41,750 nucleotides of DNA from Tubiluchus corallicola (taxonomy: Eukaryota; Priapulida; Priapulimorpha; Priapulimorphida; Tubiluchidae): NCBI GenBank assembly GCA_030141605.1, contig JAQGDQ010000732.1, positions 1 through 41,750 of the forward strand, in the 5' to 3' direction. This document shows, piece by piece, positions 1 to 12,000 of this stretch. The notes beneath the pieces were generated by a model. That model searched no databases and was not told where the DNA came from. It saw only the letters and a program-made list of their open reading frames with translations. The translations under genes and the position numbers were made by a program. Positions within the stretch are counted from its first letter, which is position 1, and every line of letters begins with the position of its first letter.

Positions 1-2120
1 TAATGACATTTCGACCTCATTGCCAAGTTTACCAACAAATCTTCTTTGCTCACCTATAAGAAACAACGTTATGGTGTCTTTAACTGGTGTAGATTATGAC
101 ATTTTTGAATACTGTTGACCTTAATTTTAAGAATTTTGAGCATTGTGGACGAAATATCTCGATTTTTGCTTTACCTCTGAGGATTTATTTTTCAGAACAG
201 GAGTGTGGGGCGAAAAACTTCTCCTAGCCTATTTTTGCATAACATTAACCTTTTATTCGTGGCAGGCCAACGGCGACCCGTAATGGGCATTTTCTAGGGA
301 CTCATCTCTCAAAATTTTGTAGAAAACCGCCCAAAGAGCTTATAGGAGAAATCTATTGTATAACTATTTGGGCACGTTGGGAAATGTTTTCAGAATTGCA
401 GAAAGAAGAGGAAATGGTTACAAGATAGCAAGGTTTCGTTTGGAGAGAAGGTCATAAGATGAAACCGTTGGGGGGGGGGATTAGTATTTCAAAGTTACCT
501 TACAGCTCCCAGTTCCGCATGCTGTTAGGATACTCATTACTTAGGCAAAAGCGATAACCTCCTTCAACAAATGAACGTTCTGCCATCGAGGGATGAGATA
601 AGATAAAATAAAAAGATGTTTTTTTTCAGGATAATTTGATTGAGTTAAGCTCGGTTACAGCAAGATCGTGATTGGTGGTTTTAAGTTTGAAAGAAAAATA
701 AATACATGTAAGGACTCAAACATAAACATCTTACAAACATTATGACTGAGTTCACAAGGGAAATAAGCAAAAACACATAAAGAGAAAGAGAAAGCTAAGA
801 TTACATTCGCAATGAACTTAAAATAAGCAAAAGAAGCAAAAAAACTTTACAAAAGGCGAAATAAAAATACAAACAATCGAAAAAAGTTATGTAATGGGCA
901 GCTAAAATAGCAGAATATATAAGCAAATTTAAGCAAAAATAAAAAAAAGTTACAATAAAAAATCCCCAAAAGCTAAAAGATAGCTAAGAATTACAAGCCA
1001 ATAAAAAATATCATACAGAACATAGATAATATAAATCAAATAAAAACAATAATATTAAAAGCAAATACCTTATAAATCAAATTTGCAAACAATATTTAGG
1101 TTAAAACATTTGAACAAAAACAGGTCAAAATTTAGATTTAGCTCAGAAAGCACAATGTAATTAACTAAACTAACTTTAAATTAATTCAAGGTAGAATGGG
1201 AGAAAGTAGACGCTTACATGTCACAGAAACTCAAACGTCTAACATTTTGTCTTACTTGTTTTCACGCAGTCATCAGAAAACTGCATTAAATTGGCTGTAT
1301 GTTGAGCATCTGGCCAACCACACCCTACTGTGTCATCAAGGTTGTCGCGTCCTTCCTTTGTCCACTTCAGATTACAACCACACACCATCCGGTTTCCTAA
1401 AAAATCACATTATTATGAGAGGCTCTACTAGGTTGTTTGCGTGGAAACATGACGTAAGATCATGCCATCAGAGAATCGCACGATACAGTTAATGACACAA
1501 AGGCGTGTTCAGGGTACCGAGTTTCACACCAAGTAACTCGTAAGTTTGTTCAGACTAGAGCGCAAAACTTGCAGCGAGTTACTTTCAACAGTAAGTGTGA
1601 GCTGACACTCACTTCTATATCCACTGCGAAAACTACAATTGAAAAACATCTAAGCTGTTGAATGGAAACCTTGTTAAAGGTTTTCTTTAAAAGACACACA
1701 TGTCATGTTATTGTAATTTAACGAACATAACTTTAGTTGAAATAATGTGAATGTCAGAAAAGTAGTTTGGACTTTGTAAACAAAGTTAATTTTGCACTTG
1801 CACTTTGCACTGTGCGTTAACTGTATAGCTTTTTTCTGTACATGTCTGTTAATTTATCACTTTTTAGCTTGTAAACATATAATCAGTAAGAAATTCTGTA
1901 CTCTAGCATTTGCGTAATATAAGTGGTTATTTATTTGTATAGTCTGTCCCTGAATATGACTGCAGACTGCAGTCGAAACGTTTGGAGACTTTTAACAGTT
2001 GGCAATTTAAAGTTTAATGAAATTTGTTTTCCTTTTATAAAAATGTGAGTACCTGTAAAAATGCGTTGTTAATTGTTCTTCAAAGAATTTAAACCTATAT
2101 TGAGATAAAAGGTAAATTAC
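1..2120 (-). other. Intron 1 of gene C (partial), no exon recognised
   Basis: This is the sequence downstream (minus sense) of the gene C first-exon donor. I searched it for the LRR C-cap exon that follows in the sister genes (a Cys-x-x-Cys-x-Cys-x-Leu-x-Trp pattern after a phase-1 acceptor) and did not find one, so the next exon probably lies beyond the left edge. About 640-1130 is A-rich low-complexity sequence. A 98-codon plus-strand ORF at 1196-1492 has no recognisable domain and I do not call it a gene. Confidence 0.5.
640..1130. repeat. A-rich low-complexity tract
   Basis: The plus strand is strongly A-biased here, with recurring AAGCAAAA-like words and few other features. It contains no long ORF and no obvious unit period. 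It is intronic or intergenic filler, possibly the decayed tail of a retroposed copy, although no source element is visible. Confidence 0.5.
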
Positions 2121-2748
2121 CAGCTAGATTAACTCGTACAGAATGGCGTTGGTTGTTGTAAAAACTTGGTTCCTCTAGCTGTGTTATACTGCCATAAGTT
2201 ATACTGAGACTGACTAAGTATTGATTAGCTGATAGGTCTAGCTCTAGTGCTATCAAATTCTCATTTCTAGTTATAAGAAGCTCACGAAGAGAGCTCAGTT
2301 TATTGAATGCTTTTTTATGTATGCTTTCAAGCCAGAAATTAAAACTGATGGCCACTTTTTCCACGCCACCATATATAGAATTTTCTCCTAGAGATGTCAG
2401 TTCTGTTAAACTTATAGTGAGCATTGTAGGTGACAGATCTTCTAAAAAATTGTCTGGTAATTCACGGCTTCTGTAATAAGTAATAGAAAGATGTGCTATC
2501 GACGAAGCAGCTCCTTTCATTTTTACCATCCATTGAGCAAGCTGTACTCGTTTTGCGTACAGACAGTATACATCACATTTTTTCTGATTTTGGAACTGTA
2601 CATCTTGCGGTTTTGTATACGTGCATCTTATGGCCCTATCGTGTAGTTGTATAGCATCATACTCGCAGTGTTTGGCATTCCACGGTACTTGTGATGCACA
2701 TCTATTAAACATACACAAAGCACTAACGAAAGTAAAGATCAAGTTCAT
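2121..2748 (-). CDS. Gene C exon 1: signal peptide, LRR N-cap and LRRs
   Basis: First exon of a third LRR receptor gene, read on the minus strand. I take the ATG at 2748, because it is followed at once by a hydrophobic signal-like segment (MNLIFTFVSALCMF); an in-frame ATG at 2790 would add 14 polar residues before it. A Cys-containing N-cap follows, then LRR-like strands that align with gene A exon 1 (for example SRELPDNFLEDL against SELPERFLEG, and IHKKAFNKLSSLRELLI against IHPRAFSKMVNLRDLHI). The reading frame ends at a phase-1 donor, GCTG|GTAATTTACC, the same phase and position as in gene A and the gene B cassettes. The remaining exons lie outside the window. Identity with the other genes is much lower than among the gene B cassettes, so this is an older paralogue. 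Function unknown; probably a secreted or membrane LRR protein. Confidence 0.7.
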
Positions 2749-2790
2749 TGCTTTGGGGAAATAAAACTTGAAAAGATCATTCCAACTCAA

Positions 2791-3680
2791 ACCGGCAGTG
2801 ACGATAACAACCTAAACGTTCCACGCAGTTTTCGAAGCCATTATGTAACGGAATGTGGCAAAGACACAAGAATGAAAAATCATAACTGTGATGTCGTTAA
2901 GACCTAGTTCGAGTATTGTATTAAAATAGTAGTGCTGTATTTAACAATTGTGGACGGTATTCCATATAGGCTACAGTATGCGACGGCATAACGAAATGTG
3001 CTAATAAAATTAACAAAACAATGTTTCAGAGGCGTTCTTCAGGATAAGCGTCACTATCACAATAGCGGTTTTACTTGTAACAAATTTTTTATACATATAA
3101 AAGGCAGCAAAATGAGTCCTTGCCATTATTAATAACGTTAAATATAGGCCTTCGCATTTACTGTAACATACAGTATCCTGTATCAGCAAATCTCCTTATT
3201 ATTACAGACTGAGGTGAATTTGGTTGAATTACTTATTCATTTTGAAGTCTACTTTATAAGGCACGAATACAAACAAGAGTAAAAGTGCTACTAAGAAACT
3301 AACTTAAAAACTTATTTGCAGTATAACAGTGACTATAATACGTTCTTTAGCTAATACACATTTTCGCAGATAAAGGAACTTCACTCATACTGAGGGAGGG
3401 TTAAACTCTTAACAAGAATGGACCTGTTTACTACAAATAATATCGAAAGTTGTATGAATTTATACCGTAAGTGCAGAAAAGATGTGTCAAAGTTTGGAGT
3501 ACAATAAATTTGGGAGCAAGTACCATAACAAAGTTGAAGTTTCACAGCAGGATACTACAATACGCTAGTTTTTGGCTGTGAAAATTGCGGGTTTATCGAT
3601 TTTGGCATGTAAAAAATTTGAGTGGCTAAACAATGTTAGAAATTCATCAATTTAAAAACGACCACTTTGAGGTAGAACGC
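2791..3680. other. Upstream region of gene C, nothing recognised
   Basis: This non-coding stretch lies between the gene C start and the 21-bp minisatellite. It would contain the gene C promoter. I see no convincing core promoter element, no exon and no repeat. Confidence 0.4.
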
Positions 3681-3995
3681 ATGCTATGGTGTAGCATGTG
3701 TATGCTATGGCGTAGCATGTGTATGCTATGGTGTAGCATGTGTATGCTATGGTGTAGCATGTGTATGCTATGGTGTAGCATGTGTATGCTATGGTGTAGC
3801 ATGTGCATGCTATGGTGTAGCTTGTGTATGCTGTGGTGTAGCATGTGTATGCCATGGTGTAGCATGTGTATGCTATGGTGTAGCATGTGCATGCTATGGT
3901 GTAGCATGTGTATGCTATGGTGTAGCATGTGCATGCTATGGTGTAGCATGTGCATGCTATGGTGTAGCATGTGTATGCTACGGTGTAGCATGTGA
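3681..3995. repeat. 21-bp minisatellite, about 15 copies, hairpin-forming unit
   Basis: Tandem copies of TATGCTATGGTGTAGCATGTG, with only scattered substitutions. Each unit contains the inverted repeat TGCTA-TGGTG-TAGCA and a second one, GCAT-GTGT-ATGC, so either strand can fold into a chain of short hairpins. Because 21 is a multiple of three, three frames stay open and give spurious repetitive ORFs on both strands. I do not regard these as genes. Confidence 0.9.
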
Positions 3996-4251
3996 TACAG
4001 ATAAAGCACTGATAAAAATTTATTACAGTACATGGAATACTCTTATAGAGAAACTGAAGGGTGATCGCACAGAGGAGTTTGATGCCACGCCCCTCTGACA
4101 AAGATGGTCAGACGCGGGGATGCCTGGGCCCAAAAGCCAAACGAGAAAAAAACTTGTTCCATGAGTACGGCGACAAAACAAAATGTGTGCTCGCATACCC
4201 AAACCGTCCATAAGCCGGCATACTAAAACTACGTTATGGTGTTTCAAACTA

Positions 4252-5917
4252 AAATGCGCCAAAAGTTTGGTCTAATGTGAATTTTTTATTTTTTATGAAA
4301 CAAACGCGAAACGAATTATCTAGAAAACGTTCAAAAATACTAAAAACCTAATTTTTTAACAACTTACCTGCTTTTCTGGTTGAAAACAAGTGTTGCAGCT
4401 GTTTTGAACCTATATTTTTAAACCTTGATAATAGCTCTTGGAAGCGATCATTTTGCTTCAAATTTTTTCTGCTGCCAAGCCCAGATCTTCGTCAGGAAGA
4501 CCCATCTACAGGATTTTAACATAACATCAATGTGTTTTTGCAATGTCCATAGCAACCAACATGTTTTTTTGTAGCAATTTTCTCTAAGTTATGTTTTTCA
4601 GTGCATATAGGGTGCACTTCAATTTAAGCGTAGATTATCTCAGGTTACAAATAACATAGAGCGATAAGCTTGTCATCAAAATGATCCTCATGAAATGGAG
4701 ATTCAGGACGTGTGAATAACTAGAAAAGTCTACTTGTGGAAGATTTTGCTGTGCAAGCACACAAATGTCTATAAGTCGGCGTAGTTATTCTGCGATGAGA
4801 AATTACGCTTTTGTGCTACAAAGTAAAACGCATAGCATATTCTATAAAAATCCGTTTTTTTGTTTTTTTATAACAGCAAGTAAAATTTTTATTGTACTGA
4901 TTCCTTGCTTAAGACACTTCCTTGGTGGATTTAGTTTGAGTATTGTTATTTGGAGAACTGGGTGGGGGGGGGGGCAAGTTTCATTTTGCCCTGGGCTGCA
5001 AAAATTCTCTTGGCGGCAGTGTCTGGTGCAAAGGAACTAAAGGCGAAAATATCAAGTGCTGGGACCAAATATTTTACAAAGAAGTAAGGAAAAGTATCCG
5101 CAGATACCTTTCAGACATTTATTTTTTGACTTGTCATTTTAAAGGGGATGCATCTTTGCAAAAATAAATAGTACGACCTAACATCAGTGTGATATATAAG
5201 CGATTCAATTATTACCTTTTTGTAAAATCGTGATCAAAACGTCATCCCATTTTTTGCACCACCCAGTTATTTGTTCTTGATTTGCTGTTGTACATGCTCA
5301 AGTTAATACTACTTTTGTAAAAACGTATAGGCGAAAGTAGGCAATTTTTTCATATAGTTTTCCATCTTAGCCGGTTTGATCACTTTGTTCAATTAATTAA
5401 TTAATTATATGTGTGCTTGCATAGCAAGATCGTCAATAAGTTGGCAATTAACTTTTTCTAGTTATTCACATATCCATCTCCATTTCATGAGGATCATTTT
5501 AATACCAAGCTCATCGTTCTATGCTATTTTGAAAGCTGAGACAATCCACTTTAAAGTTGAGGTGCAGGCTACGCACTGAAAAACATAATTTTGAGAAAAT
5601 CGCTGTTAAAGTTTGCGATTGTTTTTTGTTGCGTCTCTACAAAACACTTAGCAACTGTACAAAAGTGTGGTACGAAAAACCCCGATGCAAAATCATTGAT
5701 TCCATGAGCTACTATCGGAGCTCAAAAACGCAAGTTTTTTTTACAATTACTAGTTTTTAGTCACAAAAGCGGACTTGGGTTATAAAAATAAACTTTTAGT
5801 ATTTTTGGACATTTTCTTGATAATTCGATGCTAGAATATAAAAGTCCAATATATTTAGAGCTTGTTTTTATAAAAAAACGAAAAAATTAACGTTTGACCA
5901 AATTTTTGGTGCATTCT
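4252..5917. mobile_element. Foldback DNA element with roughly 0.5-kb inverted arms, TA-flanked
   Basis: The left arm (about 4252-4790) recurs in inverted orientation at about 5410-5917. The outer ends match as TGCGCCAAAAGTTTGGTC on the left and TGCACCAAAAATTTGGTC read inward from the right. Further in, paired blocks include CGAATTATCtAGAAAA, TTATGTTTTTCAGTGC, ATGATCCTCATGAAATGGAG and TGTGAATAACTAGAAAA. Both outer ends abut TA (4250-4251 and 5918-5919), consistent with a TA target duplication of the Tc1/mariner type. No transposase frame survives in the roughly 0.6-kb centre. A further fragment of the inner arm (GGAAGATTCTGGTTTGCAAG) lies at about 5979-6000, so more than one copy has been here. 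Arm divergence is moderate, so the insertion is old. Superfamily assignment is an inference. Confidence 0.7.
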
Positions 5918-6904
5918 ACTTTGAATTATCTTTTGCAGACGTAATGCGTGCTTAATGTATTTTAAACTATGCAGACTTATGGAAGATTCTGGTTTGCAAG
6001 CACACAAGTCGTGATCTATAATACATGCCTGTAATACATGATTTAGTGAAATATGTATGCAGCAAAAAAGTCTATTAATTATTTTACAAAAAACTGAAAA
6101 CACTGATTATTGAAAGATCGTTTACATATATTTACCATGTAGTACCGTGAGTTGATGAATTTGTAGGCATTTTTTTGATGTAAATGTACATCTGTGTCTT
6201 GGTTCATAGAAACCTTAATATATTTCCTTCTTATCATTCAAAACTCTGCAAATGCAAACTGACATGGTTCCTGATTACGTGCGAATTTATTGTGTCAGTA
6301 AGTTAATGAATTTAATAAAGTTTGAAATAATAGTTTATTGTATAAACCAAAAATTACTTTTACCTGACTCTGTGATACTCCAATCCAAAAGACAAAAATA
6401 AACCATAATAGAAAACAATGAGTTTACTGCATGATTTATTGTAGAGTGAACGTAGTAAAACAGTTCGTCAAGGACACAGGTTCAATTCCGTCAGAAACAA
6501 GTCGAGTTTTTCAACATTTTCAAAAACAAGAATTTAAACTTTATCCATTTATCCATTTTTGAATCACATTAGATCCGGCAATAATAATAGCAAATTTATA
6601 AACTATTTCACTCACAAGCTATAGAGTGAAAGCATTGTGAATGATGCAAACTCTTATAGAAGTTTACAAGCATAGTGTTATTACAGTTATCACATGATTC
6701 GGTTTATTTTTGCACATTGTTATGATCGTTATTAGCTATACTAACCCATCCAAAATGTTTCTCCTTCTTGACCTTCTCTCATATCACAAACTTTTCATTT
6801 CCTTGATTGTTTAACACTTTTCCAACTCCTCTGGTACATTAGACGTGTAACAGCTATTCCTTTATGTTATCCAAATCTTCATGATCATCATCATCGTCGT
6901 CATT

Positions 6905-6936
<32 letters not shown>

Positions 6937-8786
6937 ACGCTCGTCACGTCTATTGTACACATTGGCAGGCAGAATTCTAAAATAAAAGAAATCTGCCTTC
7001 AGAAAGGTAAACGCAGCAGTAATCCAGTGCCTACGCCAGTGGCTTACTTCCGGTTGATGCAGCTAAATGTGTACAATTTGAAAATCTTTGTTTCTTCATT
7101 TGTACATTTACACTTTTGTTTGATTTTTGACTTGTGTTTGAACCTGAAGTTTTGACATTCATAGTTTAGTCCCATTTTCAGAAAAGTGGAACACTAGCAG
7201 CGTTCTTTCTGAAAGTGGACAACATGTAACGAGTCTTATCAATTTGTCTATGCTGAATCTGAAAAACGCTATTGTTTGCTCGAGAAATTACCGGAAAAGG
7301 ACTAAAATGTACAAAACAAGAGGGTCACCAAGATTTTGCACAAACTTACAATACTTTGCACGAAGCTAAAGCCCATCAAGGTGATCAATCTTGGACATGA
7401 AACCAAAGAAAAACAATCCAATATTGTTGCCATTTCAGAATGGCCTAGAAGATGGAAGGCTATCGCTAGTTTTTTAAAGTTGTAGCTTAGCTGCCAGAAA
7501 GTTGGTAAACATTAGACCCTTAAACACCAAAATCTTTACCTGACCCGTTCTAATAGTTAAGATATAACCTTTAGAGATATAACTGTTAGCGAGTCATCTT
7601 ATTGGTCATCTTAAAAATGGCGCACATACTGGAAGATTTTTTTTATCCTAAAATTAATCACCATGACGGGTTCTTGCGATGTGCAAAATTTCATAACTTT
7701 TACACATAAGTAATCCGGCGGCCATTTCTTTGCTCATTTTTTATTAGTTATTAGTCTAGCGGTATTAAGACTCAACAAAGTTGATTTAATAAAAATGACT
7801 TGCTTTTTGTTTTCATAATAAATCTTTAGGTGAAATAGGTAATATGATTGATCAGCATCATTTCTTTTTGTGTGGCGACCATTTTAAAACCCGATACCAT
7901 TTTTGTAACAAAAGTAACAGAAATGGATTGCGAAGGCCCTAGAATAGATGTCGTCGTCGCTTCAAAATAAAAATTTTCTGAGAACTTGTTTTGATTTACA
8001 CTCTCTGCACAAGAAGTTGCAACCATTTTGTTTTTTTGCACCTTTGACCATTTACCGTTAATTCTTCAAGGCCGCAACAACTTTTCTCGGATTCAGCATG
8101 GTCGTATTGACAAGAACGGCGTAGAAACACTTGTTCGTGATTTTCTTGTAATCTAATGGCGGCCATTTGGAAAACAGTAGCCATTTTTGAAGCGAAAATT
8201 ATAAAAATAGGTTCCACGGGTTTAACTACCTTGGACTAGATCTCATAAAGGCTTTCTAATGTTAATTTTCTTGAAATTTATTTTAATTTTACATTATATG
8301 TTAAAAAACTTGGGGGCCATTTTGTTATTTGCCTTTTCAACATCGTTCAGCTAATTTTTCGAGTTGCCAACAGCTTTTTCCAATTCAGCGTACTCAAACT
8401 AATAGGACTGGCAATTTTTCTCACTTTTAGGAAAAAACCTAGATATATTTTACCTAGAACTTTGTTTTTAGCTAAACTTTATATATGTGCTTACTTTTTT
8501 AGTGTTTGGGCCTATACTATCAAGTTTGCTGGCTACCAGTTTATAATTTTGTGGCAACAAACCCTTTACTGTAACGTACATGAATAGTTTTGTAATTTCA
8601 AACATGGTATCTTTGCCCGTCATGTCTACTGAGTAGAATTGTATGTTTTAAAATGAAGGCGAAAGCTGTCCACATAATCTTAATGTTTATTTAACGTGAA
8701 TAAGGATACGTCATCTTATGTATGTACATTGACTGAAATGTACGTCCATAAAAAATTGTAATAAATTTTTGTAAAAATCAATGTGA
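5918..8786. other. Intergenic sequence between gene C and the 3' end of gene A
   Basis: No gene is supported here. It contains a decayed fragment of the neighbouring foldback element (about 5970-6020), an imperfect ATC/ATT microsatellite (6890-6937), and several scattered GGCCATTTT-like words between 7,600 and 8,350 that suggest an old degenerate repeat without a clean period. Confidence 0.5.
6890..6937. repeat. Imperfect (ATC)n microsatellite
   Basis: A run of ATC/GTC/ATT triplets ending in about nine uninterrupted ATC units. It is not inside any supported exon. Confidence 0.85.
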
Positions 8787-8792
8787 TTTATT
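8787..8792 (-). terminator. Polyadenylation signal of gene A
   Basis: AATAAA on the minus strand, about 210 nt past the gene A stop codon at 9001-9003. It is the first canonical hexamer after the predicted terminal exon, which supports that exon as the true 3' end. Confidence 0.5.
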
Positions 8793-9000
8793 TGGTGCTT
8801 CCTTGATATTTTTCGTACAAGCCGCTAATGCAATTTCACTCTTGATATTCGTCTTGATATTCGTACGTGACCTCGTTTCTCGGCCTTCAATAACTTTGCC
8901 AAAATCGCACTTAGTTTCTTTCATCAGCTTCAGTATCTTTCACGAAGTTGCCACATCCGTGCACTTGGCAAATCTGTCCTTATTTATCGAGGGAAATTTC

Positions 9001-9052
9001 CTATTTCTTAAATATTGCGCTTCCCTTTTTGTTTCCGTAGAAACTTTCACGT
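9001..9052 (-). CDS. Gene A exon 9: last coding exon
   Basis: Acceptor TTTTCTATTTCAG. In the frame set by exon 8, it encodes RESFYGNKKGSAIFKK and a TAG stop. It holds the only tyrosine of the tail, in FYGNK; a Y-x-N context is the known binding preference of the Grb2 SH2 domain, so phospho-dependent signalling is possible but unproven. The alternative phase gives a different open reading that ends at a TGA after about 37 codons. Confidence 0.55.
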
Positions 9053-12000
9053 CTGAAATAGAAAAGAGAAATACACTTACAATCACACGAATGAGCCACA
9101 TGAGTACTGAATTCGTTTGATAAAAACTTCGGCCAGAGCTCAATGAGAAGTGATGGTTGTTATGGTTGTGTTTGGTTGTTGGATCGTATTGCGCAAGTTA
9201 CGACTACTTACCACGTGATGATCATAAATAGCATCTGTATCCAGTGAACTACATACTATAAGAGTTTTAACTCTTAAAATTCTTACCTGACGTCATTTTC
9301 AATTAACTTGGGCAAATCTTCAATATCTGTTGCCGACGTTGTCGCAGGAGTTGATTCCGCCTAAAAACATGTTATAAACCAGGTGGTATAATAAACATGT
9401 GCCTACTGCACCGTCCTTCTACTTTCAAGCCAGCCTGAGCACTAATTAGAGTTTTTGTTGTCGTTTACGTCGCTTCGTTTGCGTTATTAAAAACTGACAG
9501 ATTCTTTGGGTTATTAAAAAGTCAACATAACTGCGTGGTCACGACAAGCGCTTAATTACATACGCACAGGTAAATATAGTTTGTAGTAGATGCCTGTGAT
9601 TTTTTCTGATTAGACTGAAGTCTTTTTCTAATTAGATTTTTGCTATAGTCAAAATAATTCAAGATAAAAAATAACTAAAAATTTCAAATCTTATTCAAGT
9701 CTCAAGGCTTAATATCCACCTGACTATCCACAATAAAGCAATGTAAAACAATGTCCAATATCGATCTCCTTCCCCCATTCCACCTAGCCAATAACGACAC
9801 AAGCATGCGGGTCACGTGACCCCTATTCTTGTCATGGAGGAAAAAGGGCAGCGACACTTATTTACATACAGTCGCTGGGACAACAAACAACATTTTAGCT
9901 GTAGGCTACTACAGTATAAGCGACCTTGAACGAATACAACAATACTGATTCGCCACAAATAAGAAAGAAAAAATAACAACTGTTTGCGCCAGTACAGGAG
10001 GTCGTGAGATTCGATCTCGGGTTGCAAGCAGAGAAACACCCACTATCCATACCTGAACAACTCTGCCAACTGAACAGGAACGTCAAAAACAGAAAATAAG
10101 AACGTATTTTAAATGCAATAATAAATATATTGTGGTAAAATATAGTTATGTAGTGCAGAAGAAAAATTGTATTAATTTACTAAATGATATTATGCGCATG
10201 TTCTATATGTACGAAGGTTTAATATATATACATACTTTGGAATGAGCTAATGAATAAGTAGGTAATAGAATATGTATAATAGTAATAGAATAGAAATAAT
10301 AATAATAGTCTCTTCATCTTGTAATAAGTTGTAATATTGAAAATAAATGACAGTTTTTTATTTAAATATATATCTGACAAAAACTGCAAAGGTACTTCAA
10401 AAACGTTTTGCATTCTGATTGAATTTAAATAAATATGAAAAAAATGAAATAAGATGGCGTCGTCGAAGCAAGACATCACTATATTTTTCAGTATGAGTAT
10501 GCAAAATATATGTAAAATGTTTATCTGATGACTAATGCCAAGGCATTTGCTCTAAAATTTCTATACCTATTTTCCGGCTACTAAATCGAAGACATGTAAT
10601 TATAATAATTATCGTATTAATTAATAAAGCGATTTTATACCGCAAACATCACTGTTTTTGATGGCTTCGTTGTTTTTCCAGGTGAGATTATAGATCCTAA
10701 AAAAAGACCAACAAAAGCAGCTCTCAGTATACAGTTAATGGTTACCATATCGTGATTCACATTAAACGAATCATATTGCACTTGGGGTGATGTGCCAGTT
10801 ACTTTCACCCCCTCTAGAGTGTTAAGAACTCTATCATATAATATCATTGCATGCAGTTATAAATGTTGCGGAAGCTGCAGCAGCACCTGTTCCGCTGGCA
10901 TGAAGGACGCGTGAAAAGACAGCTATGAAACTTATTAATCCTCACTTCCAACATTCTGTTTATCTGTTTTATTATTACCATTATTGCAATCATAGTGCTG
11001 ACAGCGCCGATGAGTATAAATCATTAAACGAAATGATAGCAGGAAAAAACTTAGTAATCAACTTACCAGATGACTTCCCTTGCATCTTCTCAGTTAGTGG
11101 AACAGATGCTGAAATGATATATGCCCCTACTGAACCACAGAACCCAAGTATGCTAAGACAAATTATAGTACTATCATACGTAGGCTTCGTAATGGACAGA
11201 ATCATTGCAAAATAGAAGGGGTAACTGAGAAACTGGCTTCAGTTCTATGTCAGTCCCTGTGTAAACGACATCAAGTAAAACTAGTCCAGAGTTGAGTTTT
11301 CACTGCCCTAGTTAACTAGAAATGTGTTTCAGAAGACCAGTTGAGTCTGCAATGAATCCATTTTTTCTAAAAATCTAGTCTATACAGTGTAGCTCCATTG
11401 TAGACACCGCAAAATTAAAAACAACAATAATGACGTCATCACCATTATTATCATGGCAAAATAAACCTTTGTATAGACTTGATTTGCAAGACAGAAACAC
11501 AAAAATAGGAATGTCAGGAACAATGAATGTGAGTAACTTACTCGTAGAAAGCTGACTTCTATCACTGTGAGGTCGAACAGTCCTCGAAGCTGCAAAATAG
11601 ACATTAAATAAACAAATATTGAAAGTCAAACTAAACCCTCACTACAATATAAGTTTTTACAACTAAAAATCCTATTCTTACTTCGGATATTCAATTTAGT
11701 TTATTATAAACTTACTGTAAAAGTTATTTTGTCAGATATTCATTAAATTTATTAAATTAGCAGCACTAAATTTGAAGACCCGCCATTTATTATTCTCCGC
11801 GATGAATGTCGTTATAAATGCAATCAAGAGGTCACCAAAAATCGGTAAGCAAATATCGGTCACCATTGACGCTTTTTGGATTTCGTAGTATGTACGTCAT
11901 TTTCGCTCAGTCGCGCCAAAATACTGGAAGATTTTACGGCAATAAACGCATTCGAAATTCGCCAGACAAAGGCAAACTATTAACTCCTTCAGGACCCTAA

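Noticed and set aside
1196-1492. 98-codon plus-strand ORF
   Set aside because: It has no recognisable domain, no signal peptide and no splice or promoter support, and it lies in the presumed gene C intron.
1940-2010. GACTGCAGTCGAAACGTTTGGAG motif, reminiscent of a widespread retroelement end
   Set aside because: It is a single short match with no reverse-transcriptase or terminal structure nearby.
3633-4101. Repetitive ORFs on both strands across the 21-bp minisatellite
   Set aside because: The 21-bp period keeps frames open by arithmetic. There are no splice sites, domains or adjacent gene context.
7600-8350. Recurring GGCCATTTT words, possible tandem repeat
   Set aside because: Spacing is irregular and the sequence between the words does not align, so no unit can be defined by eye.
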